Source: Methylococcales bacterium (GTDB taxonomy: Bacteria > Pseudomonadota > Gammaproteobacteria > Methylococcales > Methylomonadaceae). Taken from it: a stretch of DNA of 7,518 nt. Position numbers and translations under genes: made by a program. Within the stretch, counting starts at the first letter, position 1; each line of letters starts with the position of its first letter. Where the stretch lies: positions 1 through 7,518 of the forward strand of contig JAGLBU010000193.1 in the NCBI GenBank assembly GCA_023146575.1. Reading direction: 5' to 3'. A model generated the notes under the pieces. That model was not told where the DNA came from and ran no database searches. It saw nothing but the letters and a program-made list of their open reading frames with translations. This document shows positions 1 through 6,209 of the stretch, in pieces.

Positions 1-880
1 TGACCATTTCAGGTTCAATCATTAAGCATGATTCAAGGGGTAATGGCGCGACTAATTTAGAAACAATAGGACTAGAAGGTAATAAAGCCTGTCTTTTTTT
101 CTTTGGTTTAATATTTATCCGTGAAGGATGTATTTGCATAGGAGCAAATGCGGTCACTGTTTTTTCGGGGGGATTAAAATAAAAATCGGTTAATAAATTA
201 TAGGTAAAAGAGGGGACCTGCATACCGCCTGTTTGCTCCCGAACATCATTGATAACCTTTTTAAACATTTGGTCGATAGAGAGTTTTTCGGTAATTCTAT
301 TGGATAAAAAATCCATGAAAGTACCGTCTTCTGCCGATTCATTTGGCTGGGTAGCGTAGGCGATAAAGGTGTTTTTACGAGCGATATTGGCTAAACCACG
401 GCTGGCACCACGGCTTGAAAAGATATTATCACGACACGCATCTAAAATGACTAAATTGATTTTAGTTTTAGCGTCATACATAGCATTTAAAACGAGCTCG
501 GTGTTAACGGCTTCGGTTTTAACCTCAAATTCACGACTAATATGGGCTTTGATGGGGATTAAATAATTATCACCCTGAATTTGCATTCCGTGACCTGCAT
601 AATAAAACAATCCTACTTCGTTATTTTTTTGTAACGCTTCGTTAAATTCACGAATCGCTTCACGCATTTTTTCAAAACTAAGGTTTTCTTTTTGAATAAC
701 GGTAAAGCCTAACATTTTGAGTTTATTGGCTAATCGGTCGGTATCATTCACTGCTTGATCCAGCTCAGGGAATATTTTATCGTTGTAATTATCATTCCCT
801 ATCAACAACGCAACACGTGCTTGAGCGGTTTGTATACATAATCCTAGAGCCATTACCGCTAGTATATTTTTTATATTCAT
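1..880 (-). CDS. Exported caspase-like peptidase (family C14), C-terminus cut by window edge
   Basis: The reading frame is open from ATG at 880 to the window edge (293 codons, no stop). Residues 1-21 look like a Sec signal peptide (MNIKN, hydrophobic core, then AQA) with mature RVALLIGND. Residues 22-237 read as a caspase p20-like domain: IGNDNY near 27-32, AVNDTDRL at 43-50, the catalytic histidine motif YYAGHG with H97, and the catalytic cysteine motif LDACRD with C149, followed by TFIAYATQP at 171-179. Both members of the Cys-His dyad are present, so it should be an active cysteine protease, acting in the periplasm or beyond if the signal is cleaved. The stretch usually reading GRN..(Y/F)T in relatives is GTFMDF here. 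From about 238 a proline- and lysine-rich region begins (KPKKKR at 258-263), and its end lies outside the window. The start is supported by AGGGGAG (885-891), 4 bases before ATG. The substrate is unknown. It is divergent from the DUF4384-type lipoprotein gene. Confidence 0.9.
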   Translation of the reverse strand, partial: MNIKNILAVMALGLCIQTAQARVALLIGNDNYNDKIFPELDQAVNDTDRLANKLKMLGFTVIQKENLSFEKMREAIREFNEALQKNNEVGLFYYAGHGMQIQGDNYLIPIKAHISREFEVKTEAVNTELVLNAMYDAKTKINLVILDACRDNIFSSRGASRGLANIARKNTFIAYATQPNESAEDGTFMDFLSNRITEKLSIDQMFKKVINDVREQTGGMQVPSFTYNLLTDFYFNPPEKTVTAFAPMQIHPSRINIKPKKKRQALLPSSPIVSKLVAPLPLESCLMIEPEMV

Positions 881-884
881 TACT

Positions 885-891
885 CTCCCCT
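885..891 (-). promoter_or_regulatory. Ribosome binding site of the caspase-like gene
   Basis: AGGGGAG on the minus strand lies 4 bases before the ATG at 880. It is a strong Shine-Dalgarno match and fixes the start directly before the signal peptide. Confidence 0.7.
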
Positions 892-1036
892 ACATCTATG
901 ATGGATGTCTATTTATTCAAGATGAGAATTCACCACAAAATATGGTTTTTCTATTTTTTGCATTCTATATTGAATTATTTCTGAATTAGGTTTTATTGAT
1001 AGATTAAAGTCTATAGTAATGTTTTTTTTATTGAAG

Positions 1037-1053
1037 TGCAAATGCTGCAAATG
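1037..1053 (+). repeat. Tandem TGCAAATG direct repeat
   Basis: TGCAAATG occurs at 1037-1044 and again at 1046-1053, one base apart, giving a 9-base period. The second copy overlaps the first bases of the CRP-type palindrome. It could be a second regulator site or chance in AT-rich DNA. Confidence 0.6.
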
Positions 1054-1067
1054 TGAGCGTAATCACG
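1052..1067. promoter_or_regulatory. CRP-type binding site candidate
   Basis: TGTGAGCGTAATCACG matches the CRP consensus TGTGA-N6-TCACA at 9 of 10 defined positions, and AA precedes the left arm as in strong E. coli sites. It lies between the divergent genes, centred at about 1059.5. Its distance to the best -10 candidates (about 53 bases to the predicted start on either side) is not the classical 41.5 or 61.5, so activation geometry is uncertain. A CRP, Vfr or Clp-type regulator would be the expected ligand. Binding is inferred from sequence only. Confidence 0.5.
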
Positions 1068-1214
1068 ATTTATTATTTATAGTAAAAAAATTAAAAAAGA
1101 TATACTTTAAGTGGGTAATCTGATTTTTTTGATAATTAAAAAAAGCTTAAATAGACAAAAAGTGGTGAAGAGAATTAATAACTTTTTAAAATCCATCTTG
1201 AATGTGTTTTTGCA

Positions 1215-1241
1215 GGGCTGGTCTCAGCGCCTTTTTATTTT
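1215..1241 (+). terminator. Terminator-like hairpin in the lipoprotein leader
   Basis: GGGCTG (first G at 1215) pairs with CAGCGCC, ending at 1231, to give a 6-bp stem with one bulged G (1229) and a 4-base loop GTCT. TTTTTATTTT follows at 1232-1241. This is the form of an intrinsic terminator, and it ends 9 bases before the ATG at 1251. It may be an attenuator for the lipoprotein gene or a chance structure; the stem is short. Confidence 0.35.
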
Positions 1242-1250
1242 ACCCTTCAA

Positions 1251-2597
1251 ATGGATAGTGTCATGCAGTCTAAAATTATAAATATTATGAGTGTTAGTTT
1301 ATTAACCTTACTCCTTGGAGCGTGTGCAAACCCTAAGGAAGCGTATAAACTTTATCAACCTAAAACGTTGCCAGTTAAAAATATCACTCATTTCCATACG
1401 ACTTTACAATGTTTTGATCGCTTATTACTTAAGGCGCAGCTAAAGCCTATTTATGTGACCTCTGAAGGAATACCAAATCATGCGGGAAAAGATATTAGTT
1501 TGTTAAGTGGGCGTGATATGTTGATTAATACAGTGAGTCAATTAGAAAGTAATGTTTTTCGGTTTATAGACTTACCTTCTTTACCCACAACGCAATTTTT
1601 AGAACAATTAGGTATTTCAAAAAGTCATCCTGTTTTATTTGAGGAGTATCTCAAAACCTATAGTCGTTGGAATAAAGGTAAAGCGGCTTTAAAAATGGTT
1701 AATTACCCCGATTATAAAATTATTGGTGCTATTAGTCAGGTGGATAAAAATGTTATTTCAGGGGGCGCGGCGGCCAGTGTTAGTCTTCGTGATGCCGATT
1801 TTGGGGTGAGTAAAGACGATATGGTTTCAATTATTTCGTTGGATATGAATATTGTTCATACAGCAAATTTTGAAGTCTTAAACGGCGTTGGAAGCTCAAA
1901 TTCGATTGCGGTTTATCGACAAGGGGTTGCGGGTGATTTAGGGGGAAGAATTAAAAGTGCTGGGGTATTTTTAAATTTTTCATTTGATGAAAGTGAAGGG
2001 ATGCATCAAGCAATTAGAACCTTATTACAGTTAAACACATTGGAAGTGCTGGGTAAATTAGCCAAAGTGCCTTTCAGAGAGTGTTTGGAGTCAACCTATC
2101 AACAAACTGATGATGAAAAAGAAGAACGTTTAGAAAAAGCCCAAAGTAATAGCGTGGTTTCATCGGCGCTGCCTGTAGTGAAATCTAAAGAACCGCTGGA
2201 TGTTGAGATTATGTCTGCTAAAGAAAATTTTCACTTGAACGATGTTTTAAAATTTAAAGCGAAAGTTTCAGGGGATGCACATATGCACTGTTTTTATCAA
2301 AATTATGAGGGTTATATTTGGAAGATTTTTCCAAATAAACATCAAGCCAGTGATTATATAATTGCCAATGAGCCTGTTGGAATTATTGAACAAAACAAAG
2401 CACATGAGATTGCTTTATCTATGAATAATGTAACAGAGCAGGTAATGTGTTTGGCGGCGAGAGATAAATTGATTTCGACCTTGGAACCGAAAGAAGGTGC
2501 ACTGTCGGTTTCATCGTTAGCGCAAGTGGCGAGCAGTTATCAGCAACAAGATAGCAAGCCTTTGAGTCAAAAAGTATTTTCTTTTCAGGTAAAGTAA
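1251..2597 (+). CDS. Outer-membrane lipoprotein with CsgG-like and DUF4384-like regions
   Basis: The 448-residue product starts with a lipoprotein signal: hydrophobic residues 14-23 and the lipobox LLGAC, with C25 as the lipidated residue. The next residues are Ala and Asn, so there is no Asp at +2 and outer-membrane sorting is likely. Residues about 45-280 resemble CsgG-type envelope lipoproteins: a beta-rich repeat of hydrophobic strands around 155-245 (GVSKDD, SIISLDMNIV, SAGVFLNFSF), then a helix at 250-272 ending VPFREC. A charged linker (285-298) leads to a DUF4384-like domain (about 315-448) with CFYQNYEGYIWKIFPN at 347-362 and a late VMCLAA at 398-403. Cysteine pairs C54/C278 and C347/C400 could form disulfides. 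The ATG at 1263 (residue 5) gives an equally good signal peptide; neither start has a strong ribosome site. DUF4384 domains are elsewhere fused to caspase domains, which suits the divergent neighbour. The role is unknown; envelope sensing or secretion is inference. Confidence 0.7.
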   Translation: MDSVMQSKIINIMSVSLLTLLLGACANPKEAYKLYQPKTLPVKNITHFHTTLQCFDRLLLKAQLKPIYVTSEGIPNHAGKDISLLSGRDMLINTVSQLESNVFRFIDLPSLPTTQFLEQLGISKSHPVLFEEYLKTYSRWNKGKAALKMVNYPDYKIIGAISQVDKNVISGGAAASVSLRDADFGVSKDDMVSIISLDMNIVHTANFEVLNGVGSSNSIAVYRQGVAGDLGGRIKSAGVFLNFSFDESEGMHQAIRTLLQLNTLEVLGKLAKVPFRECLESTYQQTDDEKEERLEKAQSNSVVSSALPVVKSKEPLDVEIMSAKENFHLNDVLKFKAKVSGDAHMHCFYQNYEGYIWKIFPNKHQASDYIIANEPVGIIEQNKAHEIALSMNNVTEQVMCLAARDKLISTLEPKEGALSVSSLAQVASSYQQQDSKPLSQKVFSFQVK

Positions 2598-2642
2598 ATT
2601 TTAAAACTCAAAGGGGTAGACTTCAAAGAACCACAATTAGTG

Positions 2643-2987
2643 TTAAAGTTTTTCTCTAATTCGAGCGGCACGTCCTGTTAAGTTGCGTAAATAATACAGT
2701 TTAGCGCGACGTACTGCACCACGACGTTTTACCTCAATACTGCCGATAATATGGCTGTGTGTTTGAAAAACTCGCTCAACTCCTACACCATAAGAAATTT
2801 TTCGAACGGTGAAGGCTGAATTAAGACCACGGTTACGTTTGGCAATCACAACCCCTTCAAAGGCTTGCAATCTTTCGCGTTCGCCTTCTTTTACTTTAAC
2901 CTGAACGACAACCGTATCACCTGGGTTAAAGATTGGAATATCCTTTTTTAGCTGTGCTTGTTCTATTTCTTTAATAATATTACTCAT
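2643..2987 (-). CDS. rplS: 50S ribosomal protein bL19
   Basis: The protein has 114 residues, the usual length, and is co-linear with E. coli L19. It begins [10 protein letters not shown] and has FNPGDTVVV (20-28), [16 protein letters not shown] (40-55), AFTVRKIS (58-65), VERVFQTHS (70-78), [16 protein letters not shown] (86-101) and a basic end. L19 sits at the 30S-50S interface. It is the last gene of the rpsP-rimM-trmD-rplS operon. Its start overlaps the end of trmD by 8 bases, and AAGGT within trmD, 6 bases before ATG, serves as ribosome site. The gene ends 45 bases from the convergent lipoprotein gene, and I see no convincing terminator hairpin there. Confidence 0.98.
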   Translation of the reverse strand: MSNIIKEIEQAQLKKDIPIFNPGDTVVVQVKVKEGERERLQAFEGVVIAKRNRGLNSAFTVRKISYGVGVERVFQTHSHIIGSIEVKRRGAVRRAKLYYLRNLTGRAARIREKL

Positions 2988-3741
2988 TACGATACCTTAA
3001 TTGTACTTCACGTTTAAATTCTTCTAACAAGCCATGCTCGATGGTTGTTAATTTGTTATGTTTTAATAAATCGGAACGTTTTTGCCATGTTCGCCCTAAA
3101 GCTTGTTTTGTACGCCAGCGTGCTATTTCAGCATGGTTTCCACTTAACAATATTTCAGGGACATTCCCTTGGTTTAATTTTTCAGGTCGTGTGTAGTGGG
3201 GAAATTCTAAAAGTCCATCACTGTATGAATCTTGTTTGGCAGAATTTTCATCGCCTAAAACATCAGGCAATAATCGAGTCACCGCATCAATAACGACTAG
3301 AGCGGCAAGTTCACCACCACTAATAATATAATCCCCTAAGGACCATTCTTCATCACAGATGGTTTCAATAAATCGTTCATCAATGCCTTCATAGCGCCCA
3401 GAAACTAAGATTAATTGTTCTGTGTCATCGGTTATAGAAGATAATAACGCCTGATTAAGTACTTTTCCTTGTGGTGACAGATAAACGACTTTTTTATTTT
3501 GACAGTTTTGACTATTTTTAGCGCTTGTAACCGCATCCGCTAAAGGTTGGTATTTCATGACCATACCAGGACCACCACCATAAGGTTTTGCATCGACGGT
3601 ACGATGCTTATCAGTAGTGTAATCTCTAGGGTTCCATGCGGATAAGCCAACTATTTTATTTTCAATTGCCTTGCCTGTCACGCCATAAGACGCCGCTTGT
3701 ATGACCATTTCAGGAAACAAGCTGATAACATCAAAATGCAT
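2980..3741 (-). CDS. trmD: tRNA (guanine-N1-)-methyltransferase TrmD
   Basis: TrmD transfers a methyl group from S-adenosylmethionine to N1 of G37 in tRNAs with G at position 36, which prevents +1 frameshifting. The 253-residue protein has the family length. Visible motifs are [12 protein letters not shown] at the start, [12 protein letters not shown] (52-63), the knot and cofactor loops YLSPQGK (87-93), [11 protein letters not shown] (114-124) and [13 protein letters not shown] (134-146), and the catalytic region [16 protein letters not shown] (171-186). D171 matches the catalytic aspartate and R156 matches the arginine known from the Haemophilus enzyme. The C-terminal domain has [10 protein letters not shown] (201-210). 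The start codon overlaps the rimM stop (TAATG), and no clear ribosome site precedes it, so translation is probably coupled to rimM. Confidence 0.98.
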   Translation of the reverse strand: MHFDVISLFPEMVIQAASYGVTGKAIENKIVGLSAWNPRDYTTDKHRTVDAKPYGGGPGMVMKYQPLADAVTSAKNSQNCQNKKVVYLSPQGKVLNQALLSSITDDTEQLILVSGRYEGIDERFIETICDEEWSLGDYIISGGELAALVVIDAVTRLLPDVLGDENSAKQDSYSDGLLEFPHYTRPEKLNQGNVPEILLSGNHAEIARWRTKQALGRTWQKRSDLLKHNKLTTIEHGLLEEFKREVQLRYRNE

Positions 3742-4232
3742 TAAAGATCAGAATCCCAATCAACACGCATAAGACCTGTTTGAAGGTTGATATTAACAAT
3801 AACCTGAGGTTGTAAAAAAGGAATAAGACATTCTTTTTCACCTTTCACAATTAGGACATCATTTGCCCCTGTTTCAAGGATAGAATCAACCTTACCTAAT
3901 ACAATTCCTTCTAAGGTTTCAACATTTAAGCCAATCAAATCATGCCAATAGTATTCATCTTTTTCAGTGGCTGGTAGTGATGATTTATGAATTTTAATTT
4001 CGCTTCCAACCAGTGTCAGCGCTTCATCTCTGTCTGAAATATTTTTTAGCCGAGCAACAATAGCTTTACCTTGTCGTTTTCCTCGTACTACTATTACTTC
4101 TGTCTGTTTGTCGTCTTTTTCTAAAATCCAAGTAGGATAGTTTAGAATGTTTTCATTTGGATGCGTAAAAGAGAAAATTTTTAGCGCACCTTGTACTCCA
4201 AAAACACCTGATATTTTACCGAGGGTAATCAT
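3741..4232 (-). CDS. rimM: 16S rRNA processing and 30S maturation factor RimM
   Basis: RimM binds free 30S subunits and S19 and assists maturation of the 30S head and the 16S 3' domain. The 163-residue protein has the two expected parts. The N-terminal RimM barrel contains GKISGVFGVQGALKI (5-19) and a middle section with GKRQGKAIVARL. The C-terminal PRC barrel contains YYWHDLIGL (94-102), GKVDSILETGANDVL (112-126) and IPFLQPQVIVNI. The start lies 18 bases after the rpsP stop. Stop codons lie directly upstream in frame, so no longer start is possible, and the ribosome site is weak, suggesting coupling to rpsP. Confidence 0.96.
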   Translation of the reverse strand: MITLGKISGVFGVQGALKIFSFTHPNENILNYPTWILEKDDKQTEVIVVRGKRQGKAIVARLKNISDRDEALTLVGSEIKIHKSSLPATEKDEYYWHDLIGLNVETLEGIVLGKVDSILETGANDVLIVKGEKECLIPFLQPQVIVNINLQTGLMRVDWDSDL

Positions 4233-4250
4233 GTTTTATTATGACTTATC

Positions 4251-4517
4251 TTAAGCCGCGACCGTTTCAGCTTGTGCTTTTTTATGGTCTTTAATTAATT
4301 TTGCAACACGGTCAGACGCTTGAGCACCATGTGATTTCCAATGAGAAAAACGATCAGTATCTAAACGAATGCGTTCTTCACTTCCACTTGCAAAGGGGTT
4401 GAAAAAACCAAGGCGTTCAATATAACGACCGTCACGACTGTTTCGACTGTCTGTAACAACGATATGATAAAATGGGCGGTTTTTTGCGCCACCACGAGAA
4501 AGACGAATGCGTACCAT
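4251..4517 (-). CDS. rpsP: 30S ribosomal protein bS16
   Basis: The 88-residue protein starts [20 protein letters not shown] as in other S16 proteins, with [19 protein letters not shown] (22-40) and [13 protein letters not shown] near the end. A longer frame from a TTG at 4538 would add seven residues, but ATG at 4517 is preferred: it gives the family's N-terminus and has AAGGAA 7 bases upstream. S16 is needed for 30S assembly. It is the first gene of the four-gene ribosomal operon. The tail (AQAETVAA) is a few residues longer than that of E. coli S16, which is common. Confidence 0.97.
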   Translation of the reverse strand: MVRIRLSRGGAKNRPFYHIVVTDSRNSRDGRYIERLGFFNPFASGSEERIRLDTDRFSHWKSHGAQASDRVAKLIKDHKKAQAETVAA

Positions 4518-4524
4518 TGGTAGG

Positions 4525-4530
4525 TTCCTT
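4525..4530 (-). promoter_or_regulatory. Ribosome binding site that fixes the rpsP start
   Basis: AAGGAA on the minus strand stands 7 bases before ATG at 4517. It supports that start over the upstream in-frame TTG at 4538, which would place this site inside the coding region. Confidence 0.75.
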
Positions 4531-4555
4531 ATAAACAATAACTAAAAATTAATCG

Positions 4556-4587
4556 GCACATTTTACGCGATTTTTTTAAGATGTGCA
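4556..4587 (-). promoter_or_regulatory. Candidate rpsP operon promoter within an inverted repeat
   Basis: On the minus strand TGCACA (plus 4582-4587) and TAAAAT (plus 4560-4565) are 16 bases apart and resemble -35 and -10 elements. Transcription would begin near 4553, giving a leader of about 36 bases. The arms GCACATTTTA (4556-4565) and TAAGATGTGC (4577-4586) form an inverted repeat matching at 9 of 10 positions, so both elements lie in the repeat. No T-run follows on either strand, so it is unlikely to be a terminator. Confidence 0.4.
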
Positions 4588-4623
4588 GTATAAATTAATA
4601 ATTTAAATACATTTGAAAGGTTA

Positions 4624-5313
4624 TTATTCGAGAAGTTGTTTTAAAAAGGGGATGGTTAATTTACGCTGTGCCGATAAAGTGGCCTTATCTAATTGTTCTA
4701 ATAAAACCCACATGGAAGGTAAGTCAGACGCATAATGTGTGACTAAAAACCGCCCTGCTTTTTGAGTAAGGGTAATGCCCATATAGCGCGCTTTGTGAAT
4801 TAACGCGGCAATAATTTCATCTTGTTCCAAAGGGCTTAATGATAATATGAGGTAGTTATGGAGGTGGTTTTTAAGATCAGGCAGTTTTATTTCGATTTCA
4901 TCTAATGGGGTGCCTGAGGCAAGAATAAGTCGGTTATTAGTTTCGAGTTGTTGATTTAGGAAGTTTAAAAAGGTTTGCTCCCAATCCAGATGACCTAATA
5001 TATTGTCAATATTATCAAGGCAAACTAATTCAACGGTTTCTAAATCTTCAAAGAGTGATAATGGGGGAAGTCGCTTAGGCTCAAAGGGATAATAGAAAGG
5101 GTGTTGACCCTCAGTATGTGCTAGTTGGCAACATGCTTGTAATAAGTGACTTTTCCCTAATGATTTGTTGCCACTTAAAAAAAATTGTTGCTCGCCCGTT
5201 CCCGTCACCAGTGCTTGAAGTTGTTTAATAACCTCGTGATTTGAGGCAGGGAAAAAGGTATCAAAGCCATGATTGGCTTGAAATTCAAATTCAAGTGGAA
5301 ATTGAATACTCAT
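4624..5313 (-). CDS. hda: DnaA regulatory inactivator Hda, with altered arginine finger
   Basis: Hda is an AAA+ protein that, with ADP and the DNA-bound sliding clamp, stimulates ATP hydrolysis by DnaA and so prevents re-initiation of replication. The 229-residue protein matches E. coli Hda throughout. It has a clamp-binding motif near the N-terminus (QFPLEF, 4-9; E. coli QLSLPL), Walker A GNKSLGKS (48-55), Walker B LVCLDNID (96-103, D100), KLPDLKNHL (143-151), GRFLVTHYA, and the signature AQRKLTIPFLKQLLE at the end (215-229). Where E. coli has the arginine finger R153 in LASRL, this protein has H150 in LKNHL (codon CAC, bases 4864-4866). The sensor II arginine of E. coli (MRTLF) reads LPSMW, though that position varies among relatives. 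The start overlaps the stop of the upstream gene (ATGA), so translation is coupled and no own ribosome site is seen. Identity is secure; activity with the altered finger is open. Confidence 0.93.
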   Translation of the reverse strand: MSIQFPLEFEFQANHGFDTFFPASNHEVIKQLQALVTGTGEQQFFLSGNKSLGKSHLLQACCQLAHTEGQHPFYYPFEPKRLPPLSLFEDLETVELVCLDNIDNILGHLDWEQTFLNFLNQQLETNNRLILASGTPLDEIEIKLPDLKNHLHNYLILSLSPLEQDEIIAALIHKARYMGITLTQKAGRFLVTHYASDLPSMWVLLEQLDKATLSAQRKLTIPFLKQLLE

Positions 5314-5663
5314 GATTTCGGTTGCTTTTTTAACGCATGTAAATAAAAACTTGCCCCCAGAAAAAGCAATAAACTAAAAATAATTTCTGCAATTGCAAGG
5401 AAGCGATGTTCAGGATCAACATAGGCTTCAATCGAGCCATGCGTGAAATATAATAAACTTAAAAAAGCCGCCCATGCGCAACTTTTTGGTCGAGCATGAA
5501 GTACCCCTCTTAACGGTAATAATAAAGGCGTTATCATGATGAGCAACGACAGTGTAACAGGGAAAAAAAGTGACGGTGCTAGGACGGTATACCAAAGCAT
5601 TAATAAAAAAAACAGTCCAAAATATCCCGTTAGCGCCATGTAATAAAAGTGAGATGATTTCAT
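5310..5663 (-). CDS. DUF2069 family inner-membrane protein
   Basis: This 117-residue, very hydrophobic protein has four predicted membrane segments, at about 9-29, 33-51, 62-80 and 88-111. The last two flank a short loop, YVDPEHRF (81-88), typical of DUF2069 proteins, and the C-terminus is basic (LKKQPKS). The function of the family is unknown. It lies between an arsC-like gene and hda, a neighbourhood recurrent in gammaproteobacteria. Its stop overlaps the hda start by 4 bases. No good ribosome site precedes ATG at 5663, and ATG at 5639 (residue 9) is an alternative start that would shorten the first segment only slightly. Confidence 0.82.
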   Translation of the reverse strand: MKSSHFYYMALTGYFGLFFLLMLWYTVLAPSLFFPVTLSLLIMITPLLLPLRGVLHARPKSCAWAAFLSLLYFTHGSIEAYVDPEHRFLAIAEIIFSLLLFLGASFYLHALKKQPKS

Positions 5664-5683
5664 GAGTAATATTTATTAATAAG

Positions 5684-6031
5684 CTATAAAATCGTGAGGG
5701 CAAGTTCGGGTGGCCGACCTATAACCGCTTTACCTTTACTTAATACAATCGGACGCTCAATTAACATTGGATTGGCTATCATAATTTGTATGAGTGCCTC
5801 ATCAGGCAATGATGCTTCTTCAAGTTTTAATGAGTGATAGGCGGATTCTTTTTTTCGTATAAATTCGTGGGGTTTTAAGGCTAATAGTTGCAAAATATTA
5901 CTAAGTTGCTTAGTGGTTAAGGGATCACTTAAATAGTCAATAATAGTAGGTTCAACGCCATTATCACGAAGAAGCTGTAGCGTCTTGTTTGATTTACTGC
6001 AGTTTGGATTATGTATCAGCGTTACACTCAT
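5684..6031 (-). CDS. yfgD: ArsC/YfgD-type thioredoxin-fold reductase
   Basis: The 115-residue protein follows E. coli YfgD along its whole length. It has HNPNCSKS (7-14) with C11 as the active-site cysteine, R59, then NPMLIERPIV (87-96) with R93 and GKAVIGRPPE (100-109) with R106. These three arginines correspond to those that bind arsenate and relay the thiol in ArsC. It is therefore equipped for glutaredoxin-dependent arsenate reduction. However, no arsR, arsB or acr3 gene is nearby and the locus is a housekeeping one, so a role outside arsenic resistance is possible; chromosomal YfgD proteins are poorly characterised. It is the first gene of the yfgD-DUF2069-hda cluster, 20 bases before the next gene. 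Confidence 0.9.
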   Translation of the reverse strand: MSVTLIHNPNCSKSNKTLQLLRDNGVEPTIIDYLSDPLTTKQLSNILQLLALKPHEFIRKKESAYHSLKLEEASLPDEALIQIMIANPMLIERPIVLSKGKAVIGRPPELALTIL

Positions 6032-6062
6032 AATTTTTCAAAGTAACCTTTATAATTTTCTT

Positions 6063-6071
6063 ATAATAGCA
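6063..6071 (-). promoter_or_regulatory. Candidate extended -10 promoter of the yfgD-hda cluster
   Basis: The minus strand reads TGCTATTAT here: a TATTAT -10 element preceded by TGC, close to the extended -10 form TGN. No good -35 lies upstream. Transcription would begin near 6056, leaving a leader of about 25 bases before ATG at 6031. Confidence 0.4.
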
Positions 6072-6209
6072 TTTTGTTTTGATGATAATGAAAAAAAGAC
6101 CTTGATTTACGAAGACTTACTATTAAAAAATACGGTGTTTTTAGTTTTAGATAGAATTTATTTATAATTTTAGCTTGAATTTTTTTTTAAATACCTCATA
6201 ATGATCAGC

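Larger units (their letters stand above)
881..1250. other. AT-rich divergent intergenic region
   Basis: This stretch of 370 bases separates the divergent caspase-like and lipoprotein genes. I see no open reading frame of note, no tRNA and no mobile element in it. It holds a CRP-type palindrome with an adjoining tandem repeat, a possible plus-strand -10 element (TATACT, 1101-1106) without a good -35, a weak minus-strand -10 candidate (TACTAT, plus bases 1013-1018), and a terminator-like hairpin near its right end. The two -10 candidates lie at about the same distance on either side of the CRP-type palindrome, which would suit a shared activator, but both are weak matches. Confidence 0.6.

Noticed and set aside
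369..566. 65-codon plus-strand frame
   Set aside because: It lies fully opposite the caspase-like gene, including its catalytic region, has no ribosome site and no family resemblance.
999..1014. Short inverted repeat ATAGA-N6-TCTAT in the intergenic region
   Set aside because: Five-base arms of A/T-rich sequence are expected by chance here and no further context supports it.
3045..3293. 82-codon plus-strand frame
   Set aside because: It is opposite the conserved C-terminal half of trmD and is explained as a shadow.
4518..4538. Upstream TTG start for rpsP
   Set aside because: It would add seven residues not found in S16 proteins and would put the AAGGAA ribosome site inside the coding region.
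4556..4587. Intrinsic terminator between hda and rpsP
   Set aside because: The hairpin is AT-rich and no T-run follows the stem on either strand; a promoter or operator reading fits better.
5428..5703. 91-codon minus-strand frame
   Set aside because: It overlaps the DUF2069 gene in another frame and the end of yfgD; the DUF2069 frame has family features and proper gene spacing.
5684..6031. Arsenic resistance operon
   Set aside because: The ArsC-like protein has the catalytic residues, but no regulator or efflux gene is near and the gene matches the housekeeping yfgD-hda arrangement.
5985..6167. 60-codon plus-strand frame rich in hydrophobic residues
   Set aside because: It runs opposite the start of yfgD and through AT-rich spacer with no ribosome site; the hydrophobic look follows from T-rich codons.
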